A DNA stretch of 64,000 bases from Steromphala cineraria (taxonomy: Eukaryota; Mollusca; Gastropoda; Trochida; Trochidae): positions 6,182,708 to 6,246,707 of the forward strand of contig OU744725.1 of assembly GCA_916613615.1 (NCBI GenBank), read 5' to 3'. The notes under the pieces were generated by a model. That model was not told the origin of the DNA and did not search any database. It saw nothing but the letters and a program-made list of their open reading frames with translations. This document shows positions 16,991 through 29,200 of this stretch, piece by piece. How positions within the stretch are numbered: position 1 is the stretch's first letter; every line of letters starts with the position of its first letter. A program made the translations under genes and the position numbers.

Positions 16991-17205
16991 TCCCATCATT
17001 GGAATCCTCGGTGGACTGGCGCTGTCTGAGACAACACTTGCCGTTGGGTGTGAAGTTAGCTGGGGGTGGCAGGTGCTCCTGCAGCGGGTACCATTGGGCA
17101 ACTGGCTTGCGAGGGTTTTCCAACATCTCGTACCAGTGGTCCCGACCCAGACCGTTGTACTTGGGGCCCAGGGCTACACTTCCCATCAGTTCATCACTAC
17201 CGATT
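16977..17205 (-). CDS. Synaptotagmin last coding exon (C2B end and tail)
   Basis: The acceptor ATCCTCCAG precedes 17205. The first base completes the Arg codon of DYDR, then IGSDELMG, the loop with the last calcium-ligand Asp, [19 protein letters not shown] and WYPL. A tail of about 35 residues with paired cysteines (KCC) and acidic/serine residues ends at 16977. The tail's final codons lie in the 145 bp tandem repeat. Confidence 0.93.
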
Positions 17206-20200
17206 CTGGAGGATTGGAAAACGTTGAAATATTAGAACTGGATGAGAAATCTATGACTGTAAAGATTATTACAACTCTTATCAATCTTTGAAAAACGTTT
17301 TGTTACAATGTAGTAGTTCAAGTAATATAATAAAATGGAACATGATACCAAACATCAGGGCTTCAGGGTAAACATCACGACATATCCAGACTTGCAAACT
17401 GGCATATCTAATTTACTAGCACAGATGAAGTAATAGAATTGCTTAATCTAATTAACGGAACTCAGAGCATTGAAGCGACTGTAGACTCTTGACTTACATT
17501 AGTGTACGTCCACAAGACGTATTCCCATTAAAATTGGTTTCATCTACTACTCTTCTAGCTATGAAAAGTGTTAGATCATGTAAAAAATCCCTTGAAATAA
17601 CTCAAAAGGTTACTGAAGTGAAACGTTACGTTTGGTCGGATTGAAATGAGATCTATCAAAGAGCGCGCACCTGTCGTAGTCTACGACCTTGATGATGAGG
17701 TAGACGTCCTCCACGCTGTCTTGGGGCACATCAAACACTAGCGCCTCGTTGAAAACAGGATGTAGAGTGCTCTTCTGGACTGACGTCTTCTTCTTCTTGA
17801 TCCGCTTCCCCTGGCACATCAGCGACACCTTCACGTAGGGATCTGCAACAGCCAATTGGTCAATGGGTAGATGGATGAAGGTGTTTGATTAACAAAAAAA
17901 AGACGTTTCAAACAAAGCACAATTAATGAATCAACCGATGAATGACTTCACAGTGGATGGGTCGATGGATGGATGATGGAGTTTTTATTTACGAAAATGA
18001 CCAATCGAAAAAAAAGTTACCATTAATGAATAAACCGATGAATAGATATAGGTAATGCTCGTTATCCGTAAAAAAACTTAGAGAACCATGTCAGAAATTT
18101 AGACAGTGAAACAATGTTTAAAGTTGTCCGCATTTTGAAAAATCTTTTTTTGTATACAATAAACGTCAGGAGTGGTCTGCAGCAATGATTAGGTCACTGG
18201 ATGAATGACTTAAGAATAAATGTTCCTTAATTCCATCAATTACTTATCGACAATAGGTAGCATTTCAAGCAGTCTAAGTAAACCTAGCCTCACTTTTATC
18301 CGTTACACTGCTATACTGAGTCTAGAAAGGCTTGGTTGAGAGTCGCGTCAGCCCACGTGACCAAATTGACCAATCAGAACTGATCTTACCAAGCCACAAT
18401 AGCCTGCCTTCGCAGGTATAACGTTGGAGGGTCATAGGTCGTAGAAAGGTCGGCTGACGCGACCTTCAACCAGACCTTTCTAGACTCAGTATAGCAGTGT
18501 AACGGATAATAGTGAGGCTAAGTTTATTTAGATTGCATTTCAAGAATCATCGTTTCTGATTTCCCCAATGACTTTTCCACACAAGGTAGCATTGGAAGAA
18601 TTATCTGCCTTATTTCCACCAGTGACATTGGAAGTTTGATCGTTCCCTACTTCCACCAATGACTTGTCGACAATAGGTAGCATTTCAAGAATCATCGTTC
18701 CTTATTCCACCAATGACTTGTCGACAATAGGTAGCATTTCAAGAATCATCGTTCCTTATTCCACCAATGACATTGGAAGATTGATCCTATTCTATTTCTA
18801 CCAATGACGTGTCGACAATAGGTAGCACTGGAAGAATAATTGTTCTTTTATTTCCACCAGTGACTTGTCTTGTACATACAGCTAGTCTCACCTGAGGATC
18901 CTGTGATGTCCATTGCCTTGAGATTCCTGGCCTTGACGACTGTGAGGGTGAGTCTACCGGCTGTCGGCAGGTAACACAGGGACAACATCACCTCGCCTAT
19001 ATCAGCCTTCTCCTGGAAACACAAAACATCTCTGGAGTCATCACTTATTCTTGTAGGTTCATTGAGGGGCATTTTAAATGAAGATGAAGAAAGACAAGTT
19101 CTCATGCAATAAAAAAAAGTTGAGTATCCATAAGAACGTGTTCTTCTGTATTCTTATATATCTGAATATTCTGAATGCTCCTTTTCATTGCCGTTACACT
19201 ACAATACGGCGTTCAGCACTCATTCAATTGATTTATATTCAGTTCTGCGTTCTCGTGAACCCTGTAAATCAACACTTCCTGTTACAAGATAACTTGTTTG
19301 CCTTGTTGACAAAAATACATAAAAGCATTTTATTATAGGCAGTCACTTAATCATATTGTTTATCGGCCCCTGGAAACATGCGTACATCACCTGTGTCGTC
19401 GCTTAAATCACCCTTCTACCCAGAATATATTTCAAATTTGACTTTTCAATATTTAAAAAGATTTAAAAAAGTTCTTATGCAAGATATTTTATCTTGACAA
19501 TCATTTTAATTTGGATTCCCTATAAACGTATTTTTTATGTTAATTGTCCTCGGCTGTCACCGCGACAGTGTTTTATCTGGTAAATCGATATGCTTGAGAT
19601 TTTTTTGTACGATGTTAAAGAATACTTGTGTGTAGAAATACATGAAGTGTCCTGTTGATTTATATGGCTATTGAAAAAAATACTGTTATTCATCCTTTAA
19701 ATCTCCGAATCAGTCTGAGCACTTATCTAAATCCCTTCATTGGACGCACTTGACGCGTGGAGTTTCATAACTTGAAATAAGGATAAACTGTTTCGAGTTT
19801 CTTGCGATAAATCATTATTTCAGAATTATTGTCTCCATGACAAGCACAGATAATGTTGACTTATAGGCGTTATTCATGATTATGCTATTGTGTTTTTCCT
19901 TAAAGGTTTGGGTTTGAAACTTTCATAGTATATTCAGTGAGAGTAAATCGTAAATAAAGAATAATGAAAGATCCGTCTGCAGACATCATGAGAGTCTTCG
20001 TAACGCAATGGAGAGAAATATGCTTGATTAACATCATTGGTTTGATGAAAGATGATCGAAGTTTTTTTCAAATCGCTGTAAAGCCATGAAGAATGATACA
20101 TAGTTAACATCACTGAGGTAATGTAAGAGAAAAAAATATTTTATCAAAAAAACGTTTCTTAATCTCTGAGTATAAAGAGAGATCTCAACAGGACGCAACT

Positions 20201-23200
20201 ATTGATTGACGCTACGATTTAGATATTTCAGTTATGCAAATATGAACAACTCGCCGACTTCATGGCTCGTGTCGACGCAGATAGCAGACAAAATGTTAGG
20301 AGAATAATCACATTACTGTGATGCAATAATCTGCTAACTCTATGACCACTTTGATGCACATGCTAATTCTAAGGCCTTGAACCTGTCCGTACAGATAGTT
20401 ACCTACGTTAAAGATGCACTAAACAGCAATCAACATGTTCTCTTATTCGAACATTTTAGAAAATTGTATTCTAAGCGCTAGCGTTTTGAACTTGACTTGT
20501 TCAATAAGTTGGGTATGTTTGATTATTTATTAAAAAGAATTCCATATACAATGAGGAAAATATTATATTTTATCATCCAAAACCGTGTTCCACAGGAGAT
20601 ATCGCTTGTGAAAGATTAAGCGATATCTCCTAGGAGATATCGCTTTGACAGTAGATTTTGAACAATGCCCTGTAATCAGAAAATACATGACATCACAAAC
20701 GTTTTACATCATCATGTAATGACGTCACAATGCTATGACGTCATCAACACATCGATGTCAAAATGCTATGACGTCACTAACAAGATAACGTCACAATGCT
20801 ATGACATCAATGGTTTAGAAGTTGGAGGGCTATGCAGTGTTCAAAGATGTACATATTTCATGTAAATGTGATGAAAAATGATATTATTTCGGATATTTGT
20901 TACTTTTATCAACTTGTGTTGTTATATTTGACATCAGAAGACTGGTGAGATTCTCAATATATTATTATATTAAATAGAAACCACACATCCTTTTACTATT
21001 TGTTATATGTTTTAACTTAAAACTTTCAAAAAAGTAGAAAATAGGTGATAATGTATGAAATGTATGTTTCTGTTAATCAATTTGGCTTTTGTTCACCTGT
21101 CACATGTTGGGAGAAAAGTCAACACGTGTTAGATGAGCTTAGTGTCCTGTTCAGATAGACTCGGGATAGAATTTCCCCCAGTAATGACCACTCAAATGAA
21201 GTTAAGAAAGTGATACATTCTCAGGAAAGGCAATTAAGAAGCACGTGACTATGAGGCTAGTGTGATATATCTTGGGTACATGATAATGGACGTGTCTACC
21301 GTTAATAGATGTAGACAATTAATAGACCCAAAGATAAACTTAGAACAGATGGATCTACTATAGAATTTTAAATGGCCAAAAACTAGATTATATTCAGTAA
21401 ATTTTCAAACAAAAGATTGTGATGTGAAAAGTTCTTTCTCACCATACATAACACAAGAAATCAACTTAATGAATATTCATGTACTTTATTTATAGAAGGT
21501 TATGCAAAACCTTTTTTATAGTCATTGATCGAAATGATTTCGTTAACATTTCTCATTTCATTATTCCCTCGAGGTTACGTTATTCATCATGTTTCCGTGA
21601 AATTTCTTGTTGCTAAGTATTATTTGCATTATATCCAAAGGCACGTGTTTCCATGATACAAAGACGTTCAATCTTAAAATACTATTTCTAAGTCCCTGCT
21701 TGACAATATGTATATTGACATGTTGAAAACTTAAAAATATTCCGTATAATTTTTGAAAATATGTTTTTATCAAGCATGTAAAAGTACAACTAAATGTAAG
21801 TACATTCAAATACTGTGAATGTATCAGTATCAATGAAATATACTGGAATAATAATCTTCAATGTAATGCTTTTCGGCAGTTTGCCGTCACACTGTCTCAC
21901 TATCTACATGGATCCATCAGACACATGACTACATGACTCTAACTCTTTGTATCAGATGAGGTACAACAATTTGTTAAGATTCATGATAAGCCACATATAT
22001 AATGACTATCTAATGTTTGAATGAAGATTTATCTCTTTGTTTGATAGCACAAACAAATCAGCGGTATTATGTGGAAGTGAACGCAATCTGACATTACGCC
22101 TTGACTTGCAGCATTGGTTGCAGACTGCCGAAACACTAGAAAGATGTCAAAGATTACTGTAAGTTTGTTCTCTAAATTAAAAATCCGAAACAAATATAAG
22201 CAACGTGTACACCTGATGTGTATGTAAGCACAATTTAGGCATATACATGTCAAAAGGGTTGTCACCCAATCATGATTGACACAGATGCAGTGCCTTGAGC
22301 ATATGAATTGATAATAGTTTATTCTCAATGCAGAATAACCTTTGCATGAATACCCGAGAGAACATGCCAATTTATGCTGAATACTACTGCATGTCAAATG
22401 CGGCTTGGTTTCGCATTTTCCTTTCCGTGATTAGAATTTGCACGAAATGTCAATCGAAAATTATAATCAGGTATATAGAGAGACGGCAATAAAATCGTAA
22501 AGTTTGCCTGATTTAGCATGGACATTTTGCTTGGTTAGACTTTAATTCATAAACTAAGCAGTATTGTCCATGCATGATCTATAACCTTTCATTTCAGATG
22601 ATACAAACACATGACTGTGCTACCAATAAGCACCTCGACCCATTGGCTGGCTGATATTAACATCATATATGTATGTAATGCCTGCACGTACTAGTATCCT
22701 AAAAACGTTATCATTGGTCATAGTTTGTCTTGATTTTAACCGATTGCAAACATTGGAGGTATTCCCTTTCTACAGGAAAAGCATTTTGGGAAATTAAGAT
22801 GAACATATTCGAGAGATAGACTATACAAAATTTATGATGAAAACGCATCATTCACTTCACAACACAATTTCAGTCACATATCATTTTCTGCCCAGTCCAT
22901 CGGTCTACAGTACAATCAGTGCACAATCCTGGACGCATGGCGGACTCACTGGTACCTCGCCTACACTGCAGACAGCCTGTAAACGATTTTATCACTGGGG
23001 CTAATAACCCGCCTCGGAGCTGCAGAGGGCAAGCTCCATTCTCCGTATGTAATTGACTCATTTGCCCCGAACGATGCAGGCACGCAACTGCATGGCTGTA
23101 GAACTAATGGGGCGCTGTGCATTCCCCAGTTGATTATGTCCATGTCCTGGGCTAATTCTGCTATTATCCTCTACACGGAGACAGAGTATAAAGCAACGTG

Positions 23201-26200
23201 GACTCTATAATGCTGCTATATAGGAATATGTATTAGTGAGCAAAAGTTAAATTGAAAAGTGATGAAGGAAATGTTTATGGATATACAACTTTAGTATTCT
23301 GGAGAGGCGACGTTTAAAATGTCGTTTTCAAGCGTGTGAGAACGACGGTATTATCTATGTTGAAACGTCACCTTAAACACAGAACAAAAGTTGCATATTG
23401 ATACGATTGTCGTTATCATCCTACATGGCCTTAACTTCTGACATTTCCTTCAAAGAACTTGTGTAACATTTATCATAAAAGAGTTATTGTTCCTGAATGA
23501 TAAACTGAGCAATCCGTTTTGCCATGAATATATTTCCTTCTTATTTTGGTGTACACATGCACGATTTCACGTCAACTCGAATCAATAAATTACATTACAT
23601 TGAAGTCCGTTGACAAATGCTCTCAAACATGGTTACCAATAGAATTGCGAGCTCGTCAACCAATTACGAGAAAGGAACGCCGCTTTGCCTCGACGGAAGA
23701 GAAGGTTTGGAAAGTTTAGCGGCGAAGGAAGCTGTAATCCTCCTGGGAACCTTCACTGCTACTACCGTCATTACATACTGGCTCAGGTGTCGTGAGTCCG
23801 CTCGTCAACAGCATATATTCTTTGCTTTTTTTGCACCTATGGAACACACTTGACAACAGAGAGACCCATGGCAATTTTGAAAATTGCATATTTATTGATA
23901 AATAGTGAATTATATTAACCATGACACTCGCCTCTTTGTACTTTTTAATAGTGCAACAGCGGTTTGTTGTTATTTTATGTAATAACGTTTAATGGATCCA
24001 AGCCCAAATGAAACGTTGTGACATGGTATAAATTTAAAAATGAAACGTTTTAATAAAGTCCTCAACTGGTTACAACAACATTTGTAAACAGTGTATGTGT
24101 ATGGAGACAAATTTGCAAAACGTTTTCATTATCTCTCCTAAAAAACATGATTCTTGATGTAACGGTTTGAATGCTAATTGGTTCAGTACAGTGACAATAT
24201 TCATTCTGTTCATGCTCTAATAGAAGATTTTTGTTTCTTTCTTCTTCTTCTTCTTTCCTCTAATAGAAACCCGGACTATTTACATAGAGAAGTACGCGTC
24301 AATGAACGTTCACCAAGGCATATTTTATGTTTGACATATTTGGATGAATGTAAGTAAAGAGAGTTTGATTTACTTATTCCAGTACATTAATATTTTGGAA
24401 CGCAAAAGCAAATGTTATAATGAAAGATACTAAAACCATAACTTTATGGCTATACTACAACATCATAATGGCCATTTTAAAAGTTTCGTGGACATACAGG
24501 ACAACTCTCTTTGTAAAAGTAAAAACTGCAAATGAAACATTTCTTAGGGCTCAACTCTTTTATATTCCTTCTTTGATGTAACGACAAGTGATACAAAACT
24601 TTGCTAATTGCCATTGCAATAATCGAAATTGACAGCATTAACGTTGACTAAAACAACGTTAGTTTGTGGATTTCCTATTGATTAACTTAACCCATTTGTG
24701 CATGACGTCCCATAAATGGGACGCTAATTCAATGGTCTGGTTCTCTGTTCATATACAAGATAAATATTTGCTGTAAGCTGTTTTTTAAAGGGAAGATGTC
24801 GTATTTATATGTCAACAAAGTTAAATAGTTGTAGATTTAAATACGGTGAAATCTGACGACGTGAAACAGAGAAGATACTAATTTAGCAAATTGCCAAAGT
24901 TTGAGGTACCACTGAATAATTGAATTTTCCATTTGAACAAAATTGACTTGTTTTTAATGTTTTCAATGTTAAATAGTTTAACTAAAAATAAGAGTGAAAG
25001 TCAACTAAATTTTTTTCCAGGGTCAAAAGAGGGTACAGGTTTTTTGGTCATTCTCGGAAATTATTCTTGTGAAGAAATATAATTTCTTGTCTTGATATTT
25101 ATTGGGAAGGATAACCTGAAAGGTAATAAAATTAGAAAAAATTTATAAGTGACTGATTAACCCTCTGCTGATATATAATTATATGGACATATCCGAATTT
25201 TCTGCTGCCACAGATTATATTGAAGATGAGGATGGTTTTAAGGATGAAATGAGTAAATTAGAGCATTTCATGTGCTAGAAGTACCTCATGAAGAACCAAA
25301 CGTGGTGGTCAATGTTCCTTTCCCCGCTCTCTTGAGAAATTGTTAATGCTTGAATACTACATATACTAAGTTTTTCACGCAAAATTTGATTGATTGCTCT
25401 GCTGAAGTACACCTGAAATCAGAAATTCTTAAATTGTTTGCATTTCTGAAGGAGGAAGTCCCCAAGATGATGTCAAACTAAAATTTATTATCTGTCAAAA
25501 AATTTGTTTTCATCATGTGCATATAAAAAACCTGTACCCTCCTGTGCATGTCGTCCCATATATGGGACGCTAATTCAATCATCAAAATAACACGGAAAAA
25601 ATTACTTGAGGGAAAAATAACAACTGATTCCCTTCATTGCAAGTTATGAACTATAAATTGTCACAATTAAATTAAAATCTGAGAGGTCATGCATAAATGG
25701 GTTAAGTATCTAAGATTTAAAAGCTGGATCATGATATCTCGACAACTTAAATGCAAAATAATCATTTCCATAACGGCAAGGTTATACTGATGTGGCTATG
25801 AGTAAGTTTGTCAGTCAGACCTTAAAATAAGATATTACCTTTAGCAAGTAAATTAGAAGACTTGCGGGCTCAGTCATTAAACATTAAGAATAGACTCAAT
25901 CTCCTGTTCATTTTACTTTTTCTGTTTCAAAATATTGGCTGTTTAATTTCAGAGTCTAAGTGTCAGGCTAATTATGCTTTTAATGTGGAAAATTAAATCT
26001 TAAGGTGCAAAAAAAAAGAACCAAATTAGTTTCATTTTTGTTTCTTAATAACACAATAACATCTTTAAATGTCCCAATGAAATATTGTAATGCACACTTT
26101 TCTACAGCGCAGCTCTGTCAAAATATCTGGACCCTGAATCACAACAGGGAGTGCTTGTACGCGATGAATTCCATATACAAAGCGCTGTTAATGTTAGAAA

Positions 26201-29200
26201 ATCACATCGTTTATTGTCGAATAAGAGTCTCCACTTCCCGTCAACGACGTCCTGACCTTGTTATTACATGCTAGACGGAGGCGACTCATCACTCACTCAC
26301 ACTCGATAATACAGTCAGGTCCGGGGAGCAGCTCACCAATAGCCCGGCTGCCAAGAAAGATTTCTCCTTAATGCATCTTTTCAATATTCTCTATGTATTT
26401 CTTATACATGTTGTGGAACTACCGATGTCTTATTAACCTTTATATGTTCTTCCTACGGAAACGTCCAAGGACGATAATGTGTCGTGTATTGTACAAAGTG
26501 CGTTTAGTTCTGAAAATTCATGAATGCTCTCTATTGAATATGATTATAGCTTTTGAAATAAAACTTATGAAAGTATTACCTTTCGAAATTCAGATGCAGA
26601 ATATCCCAATATCAAACACGTATCATATATGAATATTTTATATGAATTTTAACATCAACATTACGAGATTAACGTAAATCTCAAGAAATGAGCTCATCAG
26701 TTGAACAAAAACATATTTGATAAATTAATATTAGTTTTCAAGGACATTTGTTTTCAAAGTTTCAGATATCTGGACGGTTTCAGATTATGAATAATATGTA
26801 TCTCTAGAGATCGACAATTTACATCACGAATATAATGATATCACACCTGAATAGCAAAACCTCACGAGTTAAACATATTATCATTATAAAGAAGAAGAAG
26901 AAGAAGGAGAGTATGTTATTAATGTGTCACATGCTGTACATATATATATAAAGCATGTTTGTGGACATGTTGAAGTAATTATAAATGACTCTAACATCTT
27001 CTTTACATGACAACGGACTGCGTTAACAAAAGGATATACTTGGATTGAGGGTTGTGGATTTACGAGATTAGTGATAGACACGTTTCATGAATTCTACGTG
27101 TCTTATCTCAAACTATTGGTTATCCATGATGATTTTGCTCCATTTCGCGCCTCATCGTTTCAAGCATGATCTTCATACAACGATTAAAAGCTAACTAGTT
27201 TACAAACGTACGTTCCTTTGTTTAAAATCAACATTCAATAAGATTTGAAGGGATTTGAAAAACATTTGGAGAGTTTAGTTTATTTTAGTTTGTAATATAT
27301 TGACAATGGCAAAATCATGAATAGTTAATATCACGATTTGATGCGGCGTCGGGATCAGCAAACAACAAAAACAGAATAGCAAGGCCTGTCAACGATTGAT
27401 TATCATCAACTTGTATATGTTTCAAACCATCATGCACAACTATTCACTAATCAAAAGAGAACGCTCATCGATCAACTGTTCTATCAACTTCCGGTCAGCG
27501 ACCGTGTTGTTCTGGAAATTGTCACAATTAAAGGCTGTGCGTTGATCAATTTAACTTTTTATAGAAAATAAAATATTTGTATTGATACTATGTGCACACC
27601 TATACAAATGATTCATGATGGATGATACAAAAACGCCCTGTTCCCGCAGCAGGATTTTTCACACTCGCAGCGCCGGTGAATGTCGTTTCCTAAAAAAATA
27701 CCCCGATAGATGTGTCCCTTTAAAGAAAGATACAAGATAATTCATTGGAACTTTCTCTTATCGGCTCCGCCACTGTGGTTCTTGAAATGTCGAGGCTCTT
27801 ATTAACTAAATCAGTTAGGCTACTAGTTTCTACAATTGGAACGACATTAACTAAGCGTAAGATTAATTCCTTCCAACCTCAATGTTATATAACATTGATG
27901 TATTTGTGTTCAGTCTACCTGAAATAGTGAGTGTTGAGGGTAATTTGGAGTATTGTTAACCAGTAAAAGTGTCCAATGGCAACATTAAGAATGAAAGTAT
28001 ACGCCTACCAATAACCATTTCGTGTTAAGTATTGCTGAACAAGCATCAACAGAAGGTGTGAACGAATTGCTCACTGTAGGGGCAGCTGAAACAGTGCTTG
28101 TAAATAGATCAAGCCGTGTTCGCGACCATTCCCCCAGTCAGGTTTGATCACTGACCCTGCCAGTACCTTGAAGACATGTCCCCAGAGACGAGTTAGAGCG
28201 ATCAGCCAGCGGTCTCACATACGGGCCTCGTTCTCTCTCAATATGCTCCTCTCTACCATTACAATTATTTCCTGACTCTACACAGGACCAATTAAGTATT
28301 TCATGACATTTCTCAAGAGAATTGTCTGTAATATGCTTCAGATGTCTTACACAACATCGCTATTATGTCGTTATATCGTTTGCTAGCCCTGTATATCCGG
28401 ATCTACTATAGTCACATGTCTCACTAAGACCGTCTCTACAGTACTCGTCACAGTCAGAGTGACAGGTTGTTTCATTCAAAAATGATTATAACTTTCTTCA
28501 AATGAGACCATTCTGGTCCTCATTGCTCGGTATACGCTGGTCATCTGGCTCTTTGCAGGTTGAATGGTTGCAGTATCTGAAGTGTTAAGAACCTCTCTGG
28601 AGTGTGTGTCACAGTCACAAAGACAGGTGGCTTCATTCCGTGTCTTCACTAGACAGCTTATCCAGAGGGAATACGTCAAATGTGTCCGGAGAATCCAGCT
28701 GATTGACGAGCGATCAGCCAGAATGCCACCAGACGCTTTCCACTCGCCAATATTGTGTCAGTTTTAACGGCCAGCGTTCTACATAGGAGTTCTACTCAAC
28801 CATCGACTTGTTACAGTGTAGTTCTTATCAACGATCGGTGTTTTACATCGGATAATCTTGGGATGATGGTTAAACATAACAATTTCTTATTGATATTCAT
28901 ATTGGGGATTATCATTGCAGGTATTCCACCGCCAGCTGAAAACACACCTTTTTTTTCTTCAGAATGATGTGTACCAGAACTTGACAATTTCAGACTTTGT
29001 GAAGCGCCTGTGAGCAACCTAGTTGGAACTCGGCGCTATATAAATAGATTATTTATTTATTTATTATTTATTTATCATTTTACATAGGACATTCTTATCA
29101 GAAAATGGTTTTAGCATGAGCTATTTCTTATCAATGATCACATTTCACATGTGACCTTGTCATCAATGATCAGCGCTTAAAAGCTGCTCGTCGAGTGGTT

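Larger units (their letters stand above)
17843..18891 (-). other. Synaptotagmin intron with minisatellite and MITE
   Basis: 1,049 bp. The half nearest the upstream exon is occupied by a 55 bp minisatellite into which a 266 bp MITE has inserted. The rest is AT-rich, with no feature seen. Confidence 0.85.

Noticed and set aside
22870..23143. GC-richer block with overlapping minus-strand frames
   Set aside because: No motif, no consistent splice sites and no family resemblance. It may be regulatory or repeat-derived, but I cannot support a gene.
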